This document shows, piece by piece, positions 9,418 to 17,844 of a stretch of DNA of 64,000 nucleotides (position 1 is its first letter; every line of letters starts with the position of its first letter). The notes under the pieces are model-generated. The model searched no databases, was not told the DNA's origin, and saw only the letters and a program-made list of their open reading frames with translations. Origin of the DNA: Inquilinus limosus DSM 16000 (lineage in GTDB: Bacteria > Pseudomonadota > Alphaproteobacteria > DSM-16000 > Inquilinaceae). Location: positions 742,733-806,732 of the forward strand of contig NZ_AUHM01000001.1 of the NCBI RefSeq assembly GCF_000423185.1, given 5' to 3'. Made by a program: the position numbers and the translations under genes.

Positions 9418-10440
9418 ATGAAGGCCATGATCCTCACGAAACCGGGGACGCGACTCAAGTCCGCGGATCTGCCGCAGCCCGTTCCGGGCCCGACCGAGAT
9501 CGTCATCCGCGTCGCGGCCTGCGGCGTCTGCCGGACCGATCTGCACGTCGTCGATGGCAAGCTGCCGTCACCCAAGCCGCGGCTCGTTCCGGGGCACGAG
9601 ATCGTCGGCCGGGTGGTCGCCGCCGGCAGCGAGGCCACCCGGTTCAATGCCGGCGACCGGGTCGGCGTGCCTTGGCTCGGATGGGCTTGCGGCATCTGCG
9701 AATTCTGTCATCGCGGCCAGGAGAACCTCTGCGAGAGCGCGCGGTTCACCGGATATCAACTCGATGGCGGCTATGCGGAGTATGCGAAGGCCGACGAACG
9801 GTTCTGCGTGCCGATCCCGGAGCGCTACGGCGACGTCGAGGCGGCGCCGCTTCTCTGCGCCGGTCTGATCGGCTATCGCGCCCTGCGCCTGGCCGGGGAC
9901 GCGCCGCGGCTCGGCCTCTACGGCTTCGGCGCCTCCGCGCACATCGTCATCCAGGTGGCGCGCCACCGCGGCCAGGAGGTCGCCGTCTTCACCAAGCCGG
10001 GCGACCTCAATGCCCAAGCCTTCGCCCGGCGCCTCTGCGCCGCCTGGGTCGGCGGCTCCGACGAGTTGCCGCCGGCGCCGCTCGACGCCGCCATCATCTT
10101 CGCCCCGGCCGGCGAGCTGGTTCCGGCCGCGCTGCGGGCGGTCCGGAAGGGCGGAAGCGTGATCTGCGCCGGCATCCACATGTCCGATATCCCGCGCTTC
10201 CCCTACGCGCTGCTCTGGCCGGAGCGGACCATTCGCGCGATCGCCAACCTGACCCGCCAGGACGCCGAGGCCTTCATGGCCGTGGCCGCGGAGATCCCGA
10301 TCCGAACCGAGACCCTCGCCATGCCGCTGGACCAGGCGAACGAGGCGCTGGCGCGGCTTCGCGGCGGCCGCCTGACCGGGGCCGCCGTTCTCGTTCCGAA
10401 TACGGACCCCGACGGAGCCGGCTCACCAGCGCCAAGCTGA
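9418..10440 (+). CDS. Zinc-dependent alcohol dehydrogenase
   Basis: A medium-chain dehydrogenase/reductase of 340 residues. Catalytic zinc ligands are C38 (GVCRTDLH) and H60-E61 (GHEIVG). The structural-zinc cysteines C91, C94, C97 and C105 are all present. The Rossmann glycine loop reads GFGASAH, with H where many members have G. It probably reduces aldehydes or oxidises alcohols with NAD(H), possibly regenerating NAD+ without oxygen. A TTG at 9412 has better spacing from AAGGAG than this ATG and could be the start, adding two residues. It lies 51 nt after ppk2 and is the last gene of the run. Confidence 0.88.
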   Translation: MKAMILTKPGTRLKSADLPQPVPGPTEIVIRVAACGVCRTDLHVVDGKLPSPKPRLVPGHEIVGRVVAAGSEATRFNAGDRVGVPWLGWACGICEFCHRGQENLCESARFTGYQLDGGYAEYAKADERFCVPIPERYGDVEAAPLLCAGLIGYRALRLAGDAPRLGLYGFGASAHIVIQVARHRGQEVAVFTKPGDLNAQAFARRLCAAWVGGSDELPPAPLDAAIIFAPAGELVPAALRAVRKGGSVICAGIHMSDIPRFPYALLWPERTIRAIANLTRQDAEAFMAVAAEIPIRTETLAMPLDQANEALARLRGGRLTGAAVLVPNTDPDGAGSPAPS

Positions 10441-10501
10441 TTGCGAACACGACAAAGGCGCCGACGATCGCCGCGAGGATGATCGCTTCATGGCTTGTCA
10501 T
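10274..10501 (-). CDS. Small single-helix membrane protein
   Basis: Encodes up to 75 residues. Residues 1-27 (MTSHEAIILAAIVGAFVVFA...) form a clear membrane helix, and the rest is arginine- and proline-rich. The ATG at 10501 has a GGGGA ribosome site, and an anaerobox lies 65.5 bp upstream, the typical spacing here. The tail overlaps the alcohol dehydrogenase antiparallel by 167 bp, so the low-complexity C terminus may be a run-on from mutation of an earlier stop. Similar short 'M-T-x-H-E-x-I-I-x-A-A-I' proteins occur near stress genes in alphaproteobacteria as I recall; no function is known. Confidence 0.6.
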   Translation of the reverse strand: MTSHEAIILAAIVGAFVVFAISLALVSRLRRGPYSERERRPRSGGRREAAPAPRSPGPAAWRGSRFGSGSPRPRP

Positions 10502-10559
10502 GACAGTCCCCGATCGTCGCTGTGACACGACAGGCTGGCCCTACCGGCCCTTTATCTCC

Positions 10560-10573
10560 TTGATCCAAGTCAA
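10560..10573 (-). promoter_or_regulatory. Anaerobox
   Basis: TTGATCCAAGTCAA. Its centre lies 65.5 bp from the minus-strand ATG at 10501. Confidence 0.85.
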
Positions 10574-10643
10574 TGATCACGGCGATCGGTTGTGCTCGAT
10601 TGCTCATGCCCTGGTTCTGCATACGGGGCAACGGCAGGAACTT

Positions 10644-10670
10644 GCCCGGCTTCGGCCGGGCTCCTTTTTT
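10644..10670 (+). terminator. Rho-independent terminator
   Basis: Stem GCCCGGC / GCCGGGC (10644-10650 with 10655-10661), loop TTCG, followed by TCC and six T. It points along the plus strand, 204 bp after the alcohol dehydrogenase stop and upstream of the FixK-type gene, insulating the latter. Confidence 0.85.
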
Positions 10671-10674
10671 GTCT

Positions 10675-10698
10675 GATACGTAGTTTCCCGTACGTATC
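10675..10698 (+). promoter_or_regulatory. Putative FixJ operator upstream of fixK-type gene
   Basis: A perfect inverted repeat: GATACGTA, 8-nt spacer GTTTCCCG, TACGTATC. It contains TACGTAG plus TTTCCC, as in the FixJ-binding region of the rhizobial fixK promoter as I remember it. It ends 72 bp before the ATG at 10771. A diverged copy occurs at 19284-19305 on the other strand. Confidence 0.75.
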
Positions 10699-10770
10699 CT
10701 TCACAATGATGCAGGGCGCGACCGAAGCGTAAGACAGCTGCACATTCAACGGCACGCAGCAGAGGCCGAC

Positions 10771-11499
10771 ATGCAGACGCACCATGCCCTCCCCGTGTCC
10801 CGGTCGCCGCAGGGCCCTGCCCCGGCCCTGACCGCCCGTCGCGACGCAAGCATCGACGACGCCCCGCCCAGCCTTGCGGCTCTGGGGGTCGTGGCCCCTC
10901 TGAACCGCGGGGCGGCTGCCTATCGCGAGGGGGACCCCGCCCTGCACTGGTACCGCGTCGTCTCCGGCACCGGCTGCACCAGCAAGCTGCTGCCCGACGG
11001 CCGGCGGCAGATCGGTGCCTTCCTTCACGCCGGCGACTTCTTCGGCTTCGAGGCGCTCCACGAGCACGGTTTCGCCGCCGAGGCCCTGACGGACATGGTC
11101 GTGATCCGTTACCCGCGGCAGCGCGCCGAGGCTCTGGCCCAGGCCGACGATGCCGTCGGCCATCGCTTCCGCGAGATGGCCTGCCGCTCCCTGACCGCCG
11201 CCTATGAGCGGCTGCTCACCCTCGGGCGCAAGACCGCGACCGAACGCGTCGTCACCTTCCTGCTCGAGCTGGCCCGCACGGCCACGGACGGGCGGACGAT
11301 CTGCCTCCCAATGTCCCGCGGCGACATCGGGGACTATCTCGGCCTGACGCTCGAGACCGTCAGCCGGACCTTCGCCGCCCTCAAGCACGACGGACTGATC
11401 GAATTGGCCGGGGCGCACCGCGTGCTGCTTCTCGACCGTCCCGCCCTCGAGTCGATCACCGAAGGCGACGAACCGGCCGTCAGGCTCGGGCATGCCTGA
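10771..11499 (+). CDS. fixK: Crp/FNR-family regulator, FixK type
   Basis: A 242-residue transcription factor with an N-terminal cyclic-nucleotide-binding fold (about 35-150) and a C-terminal winged helix. The recognition helix has E195-T-V-S-R199, the E-x-x-S-R pattern that reads TTGAT half-sites. It lacks the N-terminal cysteine cluster of true FNR, so it should not sense oxygen itself; control would come from FixLJ via the operator at 10675. It is the obvious candidate for the factor that binds the 22 exact anaeroboxes in the window. The ATG has only a weak upstream purine stretch, but the next in-frame start would cut into the fold. Confidence 0.88.
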   Translation: MQTHHALPVSRSPQGPAPALTARRDASIDDAPPSLAALGVVAPLNRGAAAYREGDPALHWYRVVSGTGCTSKLLPDGRRQIGAFLHAGDFFGFEALHEHGFAAEALTDMVVIRYPRQRAEALAQADDAVGHRFREMACRSLTAAYERLLTLGRKTATERVVTFLLELARTATDGRTICLPMSRGDIGDYLGLTLETVSRTFAALKHDGLIELAGAHRVLLLDRPALESITEGDEPAVRLGHA

Positions 11500-11547
11500 G
11501 AACGACGCCTCGCCGCCCCACGGCGAGCACTTCAAAGGGAGGCATCC

Positions 11548-11940
11548 ATGGACGACGCTCGAACAGTCTCGATCCTGGCGGAATGCCTGGAGGCCATGCG
11601 GGCCCGCTATCTGCGTTTCCGCTCGACGGGCCAGGAGCTGCTTCCGCGGGAGCAGGCGAAGTTCTGCTCCGCCACACGGCTGCTCCATGACGCCATCGCC
11701 TCCCGGGACGAGATGCTGCTCGACCAGGCGCTGGCATGCCTGAGGAGCGGCGGCTCGTCGACCGGCAGCATCATGATCGAGCCCAAGACCCGGCACTACA
11801 CGGCGTCGACCCTCGCCCTGGACGTCTGCGATCTCGCCGATCTCTGCCGCGGTCTGCAGGCATCGGCGCTTCCGCGCGCTCGCGAAGCCGCCCGGCACCG
11901 GCCATTCCATCGCGAGCGGCCAAGCGCAATAGACCTGTGA
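11548..11940 (+). CDS. Hypothetical protein downstream of fixK
   Basis: A 130-residue soluble protein with no recognisable domain. The N-terminal half is predicted helical (VSILAECLEAMRARYLRFRS), and the C-terminal tail is arginine/histidine-rich. The ATG at 11548 has an AAGGGAGG ribosome site. It lies 48 nt after fixK on the same strand and is probably cotranscribed. Two strong hairpins follow it. Function unknown. Confidence 0.7.
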   Translation: MDDARTVSILAECLEAMRARYLRFRSTGQELLPREQAKFCSATRLLHDAIASRDEMLLDQALACLRSGGSSTGSIMIEPKTRHYTASTLALDVCDLADLCRGLQASALPRAREAARHRPFHRERPSAIDL

Positions 11941-11955
11941 CCATCCGGTCCCCAA

Positions 11956-12025
11956 GGCCCCGCTCCGATCATCGTGGGAGCGGAAGGGGCCGGAGGTGCG
12001 GAGCAGCGACCGCACGCCTCCGGCC
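11956..12025. terminator. Tandem GC-rich hairpins between convergent genes
   Basis: An imperfect hairpin (GGCCCCGCTCC with GGAGCGGAAGGGGCC, 11956-11991) overlaps a second one (GGCCGGAGGTGCGG with CCGCACGCCTCCGGCC, one bulge, 11988-12025). Neither has a T-run. They sit between the convergent 11548 gene and hsp20 and probably serve both. Confidence 0.6.
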
Positions 12026-12036
12026 CGGCCAGAGCT

Positions 12037-12576
12037 TCAGGCCGCCTTCACCTCGATCTTCTTCTCGGATTTCAGGGCCTCGGCCGTCTTCGGCAGCGAG
12101 ATCGTCAGCACGCCGTTCTTGAAGCTCGCCGCGATCTTGGCCGTGTCGACGTCATCCGGCAGCGTGAAAGAGCGTTGGAACGCGCCGTAACGCCGCTCGG
12201 TGAGATGGTAGTCCTTCTCCCGCTCCTCCTTCCGCTCGGACTTTTCGCCTTTGATGGTCAAGGTGCCGCTCGACAGCTTGACCTCGACATCGTGCTCGTC
12301 CAGGCCCGGCAGTTCGGCGGTGAGCTGATACTCCTTGTCCTTCTCGGCGATGTCGACCGCGGGGGCGATACCCTGGATCATCCCACGCGGCCAGGTCGGC
12401 TCGATGTCGAACATCGTCCGGCCGAACGGCAGGAAATGCAGCCCCCGATGGAAGCCGTCGAACACGCGGTCGATCTCCTGCCGCAGGCTCTGGAAGGGAT
12501 CCCAGGCGCGCGCGGCCGCAGGGGCCGGAGCGGATGCCGGCTCGGTCTTGACCGGGATCTTGGACACCTCTGTCAT
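12037..12576 (-). CDS. Small heat-shock protein, Hsp20/alpha-crystallin
   Basis: A 179-residue ATP-independent holdase. An alanine/proline-rich N-terminal arm precedes the alpha-crystallin domain (about 70-170), which contains AVDIAEKDKEYQLTAELPG, the LTIKGEKS strand and the conserved F-K-N-G-V-L-T-I near the end. The ATG at 12576 follows AGGAGG. The frame stays open upstream but has no homology. An anaerobox lies 149 bp upstream, in the divergent region shared with the hydrolase-like gene. Hsp20 is also a hallmark of the mycobacterial dormancy regulon. Confidence 0.92.
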   Translation of the reverse strand: MTEVSKIPVKTEPASAPAPAAARAWDPFQSLRQEIDRVFDGFHRGLHFLPFGRTMFDIEPTWPRGMIQGIAPAVDIAEKDKEYQLTAELPGLDEHDVEVKLSSGTLTIKGEKSERKEEREKDYHLTERRYGAFQRSFTLPDDVDTAKIAASFKNGVLTISLPKTAEALKSEKKIEVKAA

Positions 12577-12718
12577 CGTCAATCCTCCTGTTGGCGAGCA
12601 GCACGGGCCGCCTCGGAAATCGGCCTTGCCCGCTGCCCATGGATGCGCGCCGCCGATCGGCACCCCGGAACGGCCGGACGCGCCTGGGCATGATGAAACC
12701 GTGCGACCCGGGCGTGCC

Positions 12719-12732
12719 TTGACCTGGCTCAA
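12719..12732 (-). promoter_or_regulatory. Anaerobox facing hsp20
   Basis: TTGACCTGGCTCAA. It is centred 149.5 bp from the hsp20 start, farther than most, so the promoter or leader may be unusual. Confidence 0.75.
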
Positions 12733-12770
12733 GTCCGGCATCCGGGATCGATGCCGAGGGGCGGACAGGG

Positions 12771-12784
12771 TTGATCCTGATCAA
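12771..12784 (+). promoter_or_regulatory. Anaerobox facing the 12841 operon
   Basis: TTGATCCTGATCAA, a perfect palindrome. Its centre lies 63.5 bp from the ATG at 12841. Confidence 0.9.
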
Positions 12785-12840
12785 AACCGCGTTCCGCCGT
12801 GCCGGATAGGGTGCTCCGACGAGACCCATCGAGGCCGGCC

Positions 12841-13554
12841 ATGGACCTCCGCCACATCCACATCCCGCCAGTCGGGCTGCCCGGCACGCTGCGCCTGCCG
12901 CATCGGCTCCGGTCGCTTGTCGTCTTTGCGCAGGGAAGCGGTTCGAGCCGGTTCGAGCCCCGCAACGTGGCGGTGGCCGAGGCTCTCTGCCGGCACGGTT
13001 TCGCGACCCTCCTGCTCGACCTCCTGACCTTCGAGGAAGAACGCAACCAGGCGAATATCTTCAGTATCCCGCTGCTCGCGGCCCGGCTCATCGGCACCAT
13101 CCGCTGGATCGAAAGCCAGCCGGACCTCGCGGCACTTTCCCTCGGCCTCTTCGCGACCGGGACCGGAGCCGCGGCGGCCCTGGTCGTCGCCGCGAACCGC
13201 GGGCAGATTCGGGCGATTGTGACATATGAAGGTCGTCCCGACCTCGCCCATGAGGCGATCGACGATGTCCGGGTCCCGACGCTCATGATCGTCGGCGGTC
13301 ACCAGGATCGCCTGATCGAGCACAACCGACATGTCCATGCCCGACTGAAGGGGCCGAAGGCGATCAAGACCGTCGCCACGGCCCGCTACCAGTTCGCAGA
13401 GCCGGACGCGACGGCCGCGGTCGTCGATCAGGCAACGCGCTGGTTCGGACGTCATCTGGCCCACGGACGGCTCCGGGACATGGACGCGGCGAATTTGCAG
13501 GGTGACAGCGACGCAGCGGGATGCAGCGCTCGCCCGCGAGCGGAAGACTTATGA
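12841..13554 (+). CDS. Alpha/beta-hydrolase-fold protein, probable pseudoenzyme
   Basis: A 237-residue protein of the dienelactone-hydrolase-like group found in stress islands, often next to or fused with phosphoribosyltransferases. The fold is clear (SLVVFAQGSGSSRFEPRN, then ALCRHGFATLLLDLLT). In relatives the nucleophile elbow reads G-A-S-T-G; here it is A-T-G-T-G (GLFATGTGAAAAL), with Gly in place of Ser. The usual catalytic His (G-A-T-H-L-F) reads T-A-R-Y-Q-F. The acidic site GHQDRL is kept. It therefore probably lacks hydrolase activity and may bind a ligand or partner. The ATG at 12841 sits directly behind an anaerobox. It overlaps the ABC transporter by 4 nt. Confidence 0.82.
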   Translation: MDLRHIHIPPVGLPGTLRLPHRLRSLVVFAQGSGSSRFEPRNVAVAEALCRHGFATLLLDLLTFEEERNQANIFSIPLLAARLIGTIRWIESQPDLAALSLGLFATGTGAAAALVVAANRGQIRAIVTYEGRPDLAHEAIDDVRVPTLMIVGGHQDRLIEHNRHVHARLKGPKAIKTVATARYQFAEPDATAAVVDQATRWFGRHLAHGRLRDMDAANLQGDSDAAGCSARPRAEDL

Positions 13555-15284
13555 GTCAGGTCGCAACCTTCCTCGGCGCCCTCAAGACAGCCAGGGACAA
13601 AATGGCCTTGATGCTCCTGGCCGGCGGCATCGCCCTTGTCGTCGTGGCGACGACCGTTCTCCAGATCCGGCTGAACGCCTGGAACCAGCCCTTCTATGAC
13701 GCCCTTGCCCAGCGGAACGTCGCCGCCTTCGTCCACCAGCTTCTGGTGTTCGCCGCGATCGCCGGCCCCCTCCTCATGCTGAACGTCGCCCAGACCTGGA
13801 TGCACGAGATGATCAAGCTCCGCCTGCGCAGCTGGCTCACCGGCGACCTGATCGGCGACTGGCTGCAGCCCGGCCGCGCCTACCGGCTGGTCTGGGCCGG
13901 AGGCGCCGGCGTCAATCCCGACCAGCGCATCCATGAGGATGCCCGCCATCTGGCCGAACTTTCTGCCGATCTCGGCGTCGGCCTGCTGCAATCCGGGCTC
14001 CTGCTCCTCAGCTTCGTCGGAGTCCTGTGGGTGCTGTCGGAGGACGTCGTCTTCATGCTCCAGGGGCGCAGCATCACCATCCCCGGATACATGGTGTGGT
14101 GCGCACTGATCTACGCCGCGACGGCATCCTGGTTCAGCTGGCGCGTCGGACGGCCCCTGATCGGATTGAATGCCGAGCGGTACGCCCAGGAGGCCGAGCT
14201 CCGCTTCGCTCTCGTCCGTGTCGGCGACAACGCCGACGGCATCGCGCTCGGCGGCGGCGAAGCCGACGAGCGCCAGCGCCTGCAGCAGGGACTCGAAGAG
14301 GTGCTTTCGGCGATGCGTCGGATCGTCGGCGCGGCCACCAGGCTCACCTGGGTCACCTCCGGCTACGGCTGGTTCGCCCTCGTGGCGCCGATCCTTGTCG
14401 CCGCGCCGGGGTATTTCGGGGGCAGCCTGTCCTTCGGCAATCTGATGATGGCGGTCGGCGCCTTCCTCCAGGTGCAGCAGGCGCTGCGCTGGTTCGTCGA
14501 CAATTTCGGCCGCATCGCCGACTGGCAAGCCACGCTGGGGCGCATCGTGGCCTTCCGGCAGGCGTTGTCGCGGATCGACGGCCGCGACGGGCAGACGGAT
14601 CGCATCGGCATCCTGGACCATCCGGCCGGCGGACTTTCCTTCGACCACCTGGCGGTTACGACCGCGACAGGCCGCGCGGCTCTCGCCGAGACGCAGGTCG
14701 AGATCGCGCCGGGCAGCCGGATCCTCATCCTCGGCCGGCCGGGATCGGGCAAGAGCACGCTGTTCCGGGCATTCGCCGGGCTATGGCCCTGGGGCACCGG
14801 CCGGCTGCTTCTACCGCCGCGGGACAGCATGATGTTCCTGCCGCAACGACCCTACATGCCGCTCGGGCCGCTGCGCGCCGCCCTCGCCTATCCGGCCGAT
14901 CCCGCGGGCATCGGCGACGATGCCCTGGCGGAGGCTCTCCACCGGACCGGGCTCGACTATCTCGTGCTCGACCTCGACAACACCCGGCGCTGGGACAAGG
15001 AGCTGTCGATGGACGAGCAGCAGCGCATCGCCTTCGCCCGCCTGCTGCTGCACAAGCCGAAATGGGTCTTCATCGACGAGGCGATCGACCTGCTCGACGA
15101 AGATCATCGCCGCATCGTGCTGTCGATCTTCCGCAAGGAGCTCGCGGATGCCGCCGTGATCAGCATCGGCCGCCGCGCCGCCAGACCCGGCTTCTACGCT
15201 CGGACCCTGCATCTGAGCCGATATCCGGCGGCAAGGCCGCATGCACCGACGCCGCCCTCCCGCCCCGAAAGCGACGCAGCCTGA
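13551..15284 (+). CDS. SbmA/ABCD4-type ABC transporter (fused permease-ATPase)
   Basis: A 577-residue half-transporter with about five or six membrane helices in residues 1-330 and an ATPase domain after 380. Walker A is GRPGSGKST (395-403), Walker B is VFIDEA, and the signature motif is degenerate (LSMDEQQR instead of LSGGQ-type), as is common in this family. The family (YddA, BacA-related, ABCD4) moves peptides, cobalamin or acyl compounds; the substrate here is unknown. The start is ATG 13551 in an ATGA overlap with the hydrolase-like gene, so the two are coupled. Confidence 0.87.
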   Translation: MSQVATFLGALKTARDKMALMLLAGGIALVVVATTVLQIRLNAWNQPFYDALAQRNVAAFVHQLLVFAAIAGPLLMLNVAQTWMHEMIKLRLRSWLTGDLIGDWLQPGRAYRLVWAGGAGVNPDQRIHEDARHLAELSADLGVGLLQSGLLLLSFVGVLWVLSEDVVFMLQGRSITIPGYMVWCALIYAATASWFSWRVGRPLIGLNAERYAQEAELRFALVRVGDNADGIALGGGEADERQRLQQGLEEVLSAMRRIVGAATRLTWVTSGYGWFALVAPILVAAPGYFGGSLSFGNLMMAVGAFLQVQQALRWFVDNFGRIADWQATLGRIVAFRQALSRIDGRDGQTDRIGILDHPAGGLSFDHLAVTTATGRAALAETQVEIAPGSRILILGRPGSGKSTLFRAFAGLWPWGTGRLLLPPRDSMMFLPQRPYMPLGPLRAALAYPADPAGIGDDALAEALHRTGLDYLVLDLDNTRRWDKELSMDEQQRIAFARLLLHKPKWVFIDEAIDLLDEDHRRIVLSIFRKELADAAVISIGRRAARPGFYARTLHLSRYPAARPHAPTPPSRPESDAA

Positions 15285-15713
15285 TCAGCGCAGCACCAGG
15301 ACGGGGATCCTCGTGTGCGTCAGCACCTGCTGCGTCGTGCTGCCGAGGATCACCGCCGAGATCCCGCGCCGACCGTGGGACGCCATCGCGATCACGTCGC
15401 ACCCCCGGCTCATGGCGGCATCGATGATCGCCGCATAGGGGACCTCATGTTCGACCACGACGGTCTCGCAGATCACGCCGAGCGTCCCTGCCAGGGCCGC
15501 TCCCGAGGCAAGCCGCTGCTGCCCGTGCTGCCGCGCGTAGTCGGCGTATTCTTCCGCGCCAACCAGGGGCCAGCTGGCGGCGATATGATACGGCTCGGTC
15601 ACCGCCAGCAGCGTCACCCGCGCGTGCATCTCTGCGGCGAGATGGAGGGCTTGGTCGACCGCCCGTTCCGAAAGCGGCGAGCCGTCCGTCGGGATCAGAA
15701 TGTGCTTGAACAT
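15285..15713 (-). CDS. Universal stress protein (single domain)
   Basis: A 142-residue UspA-fold protein starting MFKHILIPTDGSPLSERAV. The nucleotide-binding loop is S-H-G then nine residues then G-S (ASHGRRGISAVILGST), so ATP binding is likely. It is closely related to the USP at 24377, which shares its N-terminal 13 residues exactly. It ends one base after the ABC gene stop on the opposite strand. An anaerobox lies 91.5 bp upstream. Its role in low-oxygen survival is inferred from the family. Confidence 0.93.
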   Translation of the reverse strand: MFKHILIPTDGSPLSERAVDQALHLAAEMHARVTLLAVTEPYHIAASWPLVGAEEYADYARQHGQQRLASGAALAGTLGVICETVVVEHEVPYAAIIDAAMSRGCDVIAMASHGRRGISAVILGSTTQQVLTHTRIPVLVLR

Positions 15714-15797
15714 CCGCTTACGCTCCCTTGCGGACCGGCGATAAGCGCCCTCCGCCGCTGCAACGCCGAACGGTGCCTCGTGGAGAGGGCGAAGGCC

Positions 15798-15811
15798 TTG
15801 ATCCAGGTCAA
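15798..15811 (-). promoter_or_regulatory. Anaerobox facing the USP at 15285
   Basis: TTGATCCAGGTCAA. Its centre is 91.5 bp from the USP start. Confidence 0.85.
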
Positions 15812-15835
15812 GCGGCCCAGCGCGCGCCCAAGGGT

Positions 15836-15849
15836 TTGCGCTGGATCAA
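15836..15849 (+). promoter_or_regulatory. Degenerate anaerobox facing ftsH
   Basis: TTGCGCTGGATCAA keeps TTG and an intact right half. It is centred 76.5 bp from the ftsH ATG and 38 bp from the neighbouring box, so both may act together. Confidence 0.6.
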
Positions 15850-15918
15850 GGTCACCCAACGGCGCGGCGAGGATGCTTTCGTCGGCAACGGGTTGAAGAG
15901 CGAACCGGAGACAGCGTC

Positions 15919-17793
15919 ATGGAGATCAAGAAGGAGCATCACATCAACTTCTGTTATGTGATCGGCTCGGTCCTGGCGGTCCTGGTGGTCCAAAGCCTGC
16001 TGACGCAGGCGAGCCGCGTCGAGGCCATCCCCTACAGCACCTTCCTCGAGCTGGTCCACGACGGCAAGGTCGCCGATCTGGTGGTCGGCCCGACCAGGAT
16101 CACCGGCAACTATCGCGAGCCGGCGGCCGGACAACCGCGGGAATTCTCCACCATCCGGGTGGAACCCGGCCTGTCGGACACGCTCGCCAAGTCCGGGATC
16201 GGCTTTTCCGGCGAGCCCGAGCCCGGTCTCCTGCAAACGATCCTCGGCTGGTTCCTGCCCACGATCGGGTTCATCCTCCTCTGGCTCTTCCTGGTGCGCC
16301 CCTTCGCGCTCGGCCAGGGCTCTGGTGGGCTGCTGTCGATCGGCAAGAGCCGGGCGAAGGTCTATGTCGAGCAGGATGTCGGGGTCCGCTTCGCCGATGT
16401 CGCCGGCGTCGACGAGGCCAAGGAGGAGCTCCGCGAGGTCGTCGCCTTCCTGAAGAATCCGGCGACGCATGGCCGCCTCGGCGCCAGGGTGCCCAAGGGC
16501 GTGCTCCTGGTCGGCCCGCCCGGAACCGGGAAGACCCTGCTGGCCCGCGCCGTCGCCGGCGAGGCGGAGGTTCCCTTCTACTCGATCTCCGGCTCCGAGT
16601 TCGTGGAGATGTTCGTCGGGGTCGGTGCCGCCCGGGTGCGGGATCTGTTCGAGCAGGCCCGGCAGAATGCGCCGGCGATCGTCTTCATCGACGAGCTCGA
16701 CGCGCTCGGCCGGGCCCGCGGTGCCTTCTTTCCCGGCGGCGGCCACGACGAAAAGGAGCAGACGCTGAACCAGCTCCTCGCCGAGCTCGACGGCTTCGAC
16801 CCGAGTGCCGGCGTGGTGCTGCTGGCGGCCACCAACCGGCCGGAGATCCTCGACCCCGCCCTCCTCCGCGCCGGACGCTTCGACCGCCAGATCCTGGTCG
16901 ATCGGCCGGACAAGAAGGGCCGCATCGATATTCTTCAGGTCCACATCAGGAAGATCAAAATCGCCACGGACGTGCCGGTGGAAGGAGTGGCCGCTCTGAC
17001 GCCGGGCTTCACGGGCGCCGATCTCGCCAATCTCGTGAACGAGGCAGCGCTCCTGGCGACCCGCCGCGGCGCCGCCTGCGTCACCTTCGACGACTTCACC
17101 CAGGCGATCGAACGCATCGTCGCCGGGCTGGAGAAGCGCAACCGGCTGCTCAACCCGCACGAGCGCACGGTGGTCGCGCATCACGAGATGGGCCACGCCA
17201 TCGTCGCCATGGCGCTGCCCGGCGTCGATCCGGTTCAGAAGATCTCGATCATCCCCCGCGGGATCACCGCCCTCGGCTACACCATGCAGCGGCCGATCGA
17301 GGATCGCTTCCTGATGGACCGCGCGGAGCTGGCCAACCGCATGACCGTGCTGCTCGGCGGGCGGGCGGCCGAGAGCCTGGTCTTCGGCGAGATCTCGACC
17401 GGCGCGGCCGATGATCTGGCGAAGGCAACGGACATCGCCCGGAACATGGTGGCCCGGTTCGGGATGGATGAGAGGCTGGGCCAGGTCGCCTACGAAACGG
17501 AGCCGACGACCTTCCTCGGCGGCCCCGCGGGAGCGGGCTGGCAGCCCCGCCGCTACGGCGAAGCGACCGCGGAGGCGATCGACGCGGCGATCCGAAGCCT
17601 CGTCGACACGGCCTTCCGGCAGGCGACAGCGATCCTCACGGCCAACCGCGCCCTGCTGGTCCAGGCGGCCGCCGACCTGATGACCAAGGAGACCATCGCC
17701 GGCGCCGACCTCGACACCATCGCCAAGACGGTGATAGCGGCACCCAAGGACGAGACGAAGCCCAAGCCGATCGCCGCCGTCGCTCCGCCGTGA
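15919..17793 (+). CDS. ftsH: ATP-dependent membrane metalloprotease FtsH
   Basis: A 624-residue FtsH with an N-terminal helix (about 11-29), a periplasmic part, a second helix (about 108-127), the AAA domain (Walker A GPPGTGKT 199-206, Walker [10 protein letters not shown]) and the zinc protease domain with HEMGH at 422-426 (usually HEAGH). Downstream is the conserved STGAADDL. It degrades membrane and some soluble proteins. Its place inside the island suggests an accessory copy beside a housekeeping ftsH elsewhere; this is inference. The ATG at 15919 follows CGGAG. Confidence 0.93.
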   Translation: MEIKKEHHINFCYVIGSVLAVLVVQSLLTQASRVEAIPYSTFLELVHDGKVADLVVGPTRITGNYREPAAGQPREFSTIRVEPGLSDTLAKSGIGFSGEPEPGLLQTILGWFLPTIGFILLWLFLVRPFALGQGSGGLLSIGKSRAKVYVEQDVGVRFADVAGVDEAKEELREVVAFLKNPATHGRLGARVPKGVLLVGPPGTGKTLLARAVAGEAEVPFYSISGSEFVEMFVGVGAARVRDLFEQARQNAPAIVFIDELDALGRARGAFFPGGGHDEKEQTLNQLLAELDGFDPSAGVVLLAATNRPEILDPALLRAGRFDRQILVDRPDKKGRIDILQVHIRKIKIATDVPVEGVAALTPGFTGADLANLVNEAALLATRRGAACVTFDDFTQAIERIVAGLEKRNRLLNPHERTVVAHHEMGHAIVAMALPGVDPVQKISIIPRGITALGYTMQRPIEDRFLMDRAELANRMTVLLGGRAAESLVFGEISTGAADDLAKATDIARNMVARFGMDERLGQVAYETEPTTFLGGPAGAGWQPRRYGEATAEAIDAAIRSLVDTAFRQATAILTANRALLVQAAADLMTKETIAGADLDTIAKTVIAAPKDETKPKPIAAVAPP

Positions 17794-17844
17794 CGGCGCA
17801 GGGATCCGGTCAGGGAAGCGGTTCAGCCGTTGGCACCATCCGGA

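Noticed and set aside
10771..11499. Possibility that the Crp/FNR gene is a true oxygen-sensing FNR
   Set aside because: The N terminus lacks the cysteine cluster for a 4Fe-4S centre, and the gene has a FixJ-like operator, fitting FixK better.
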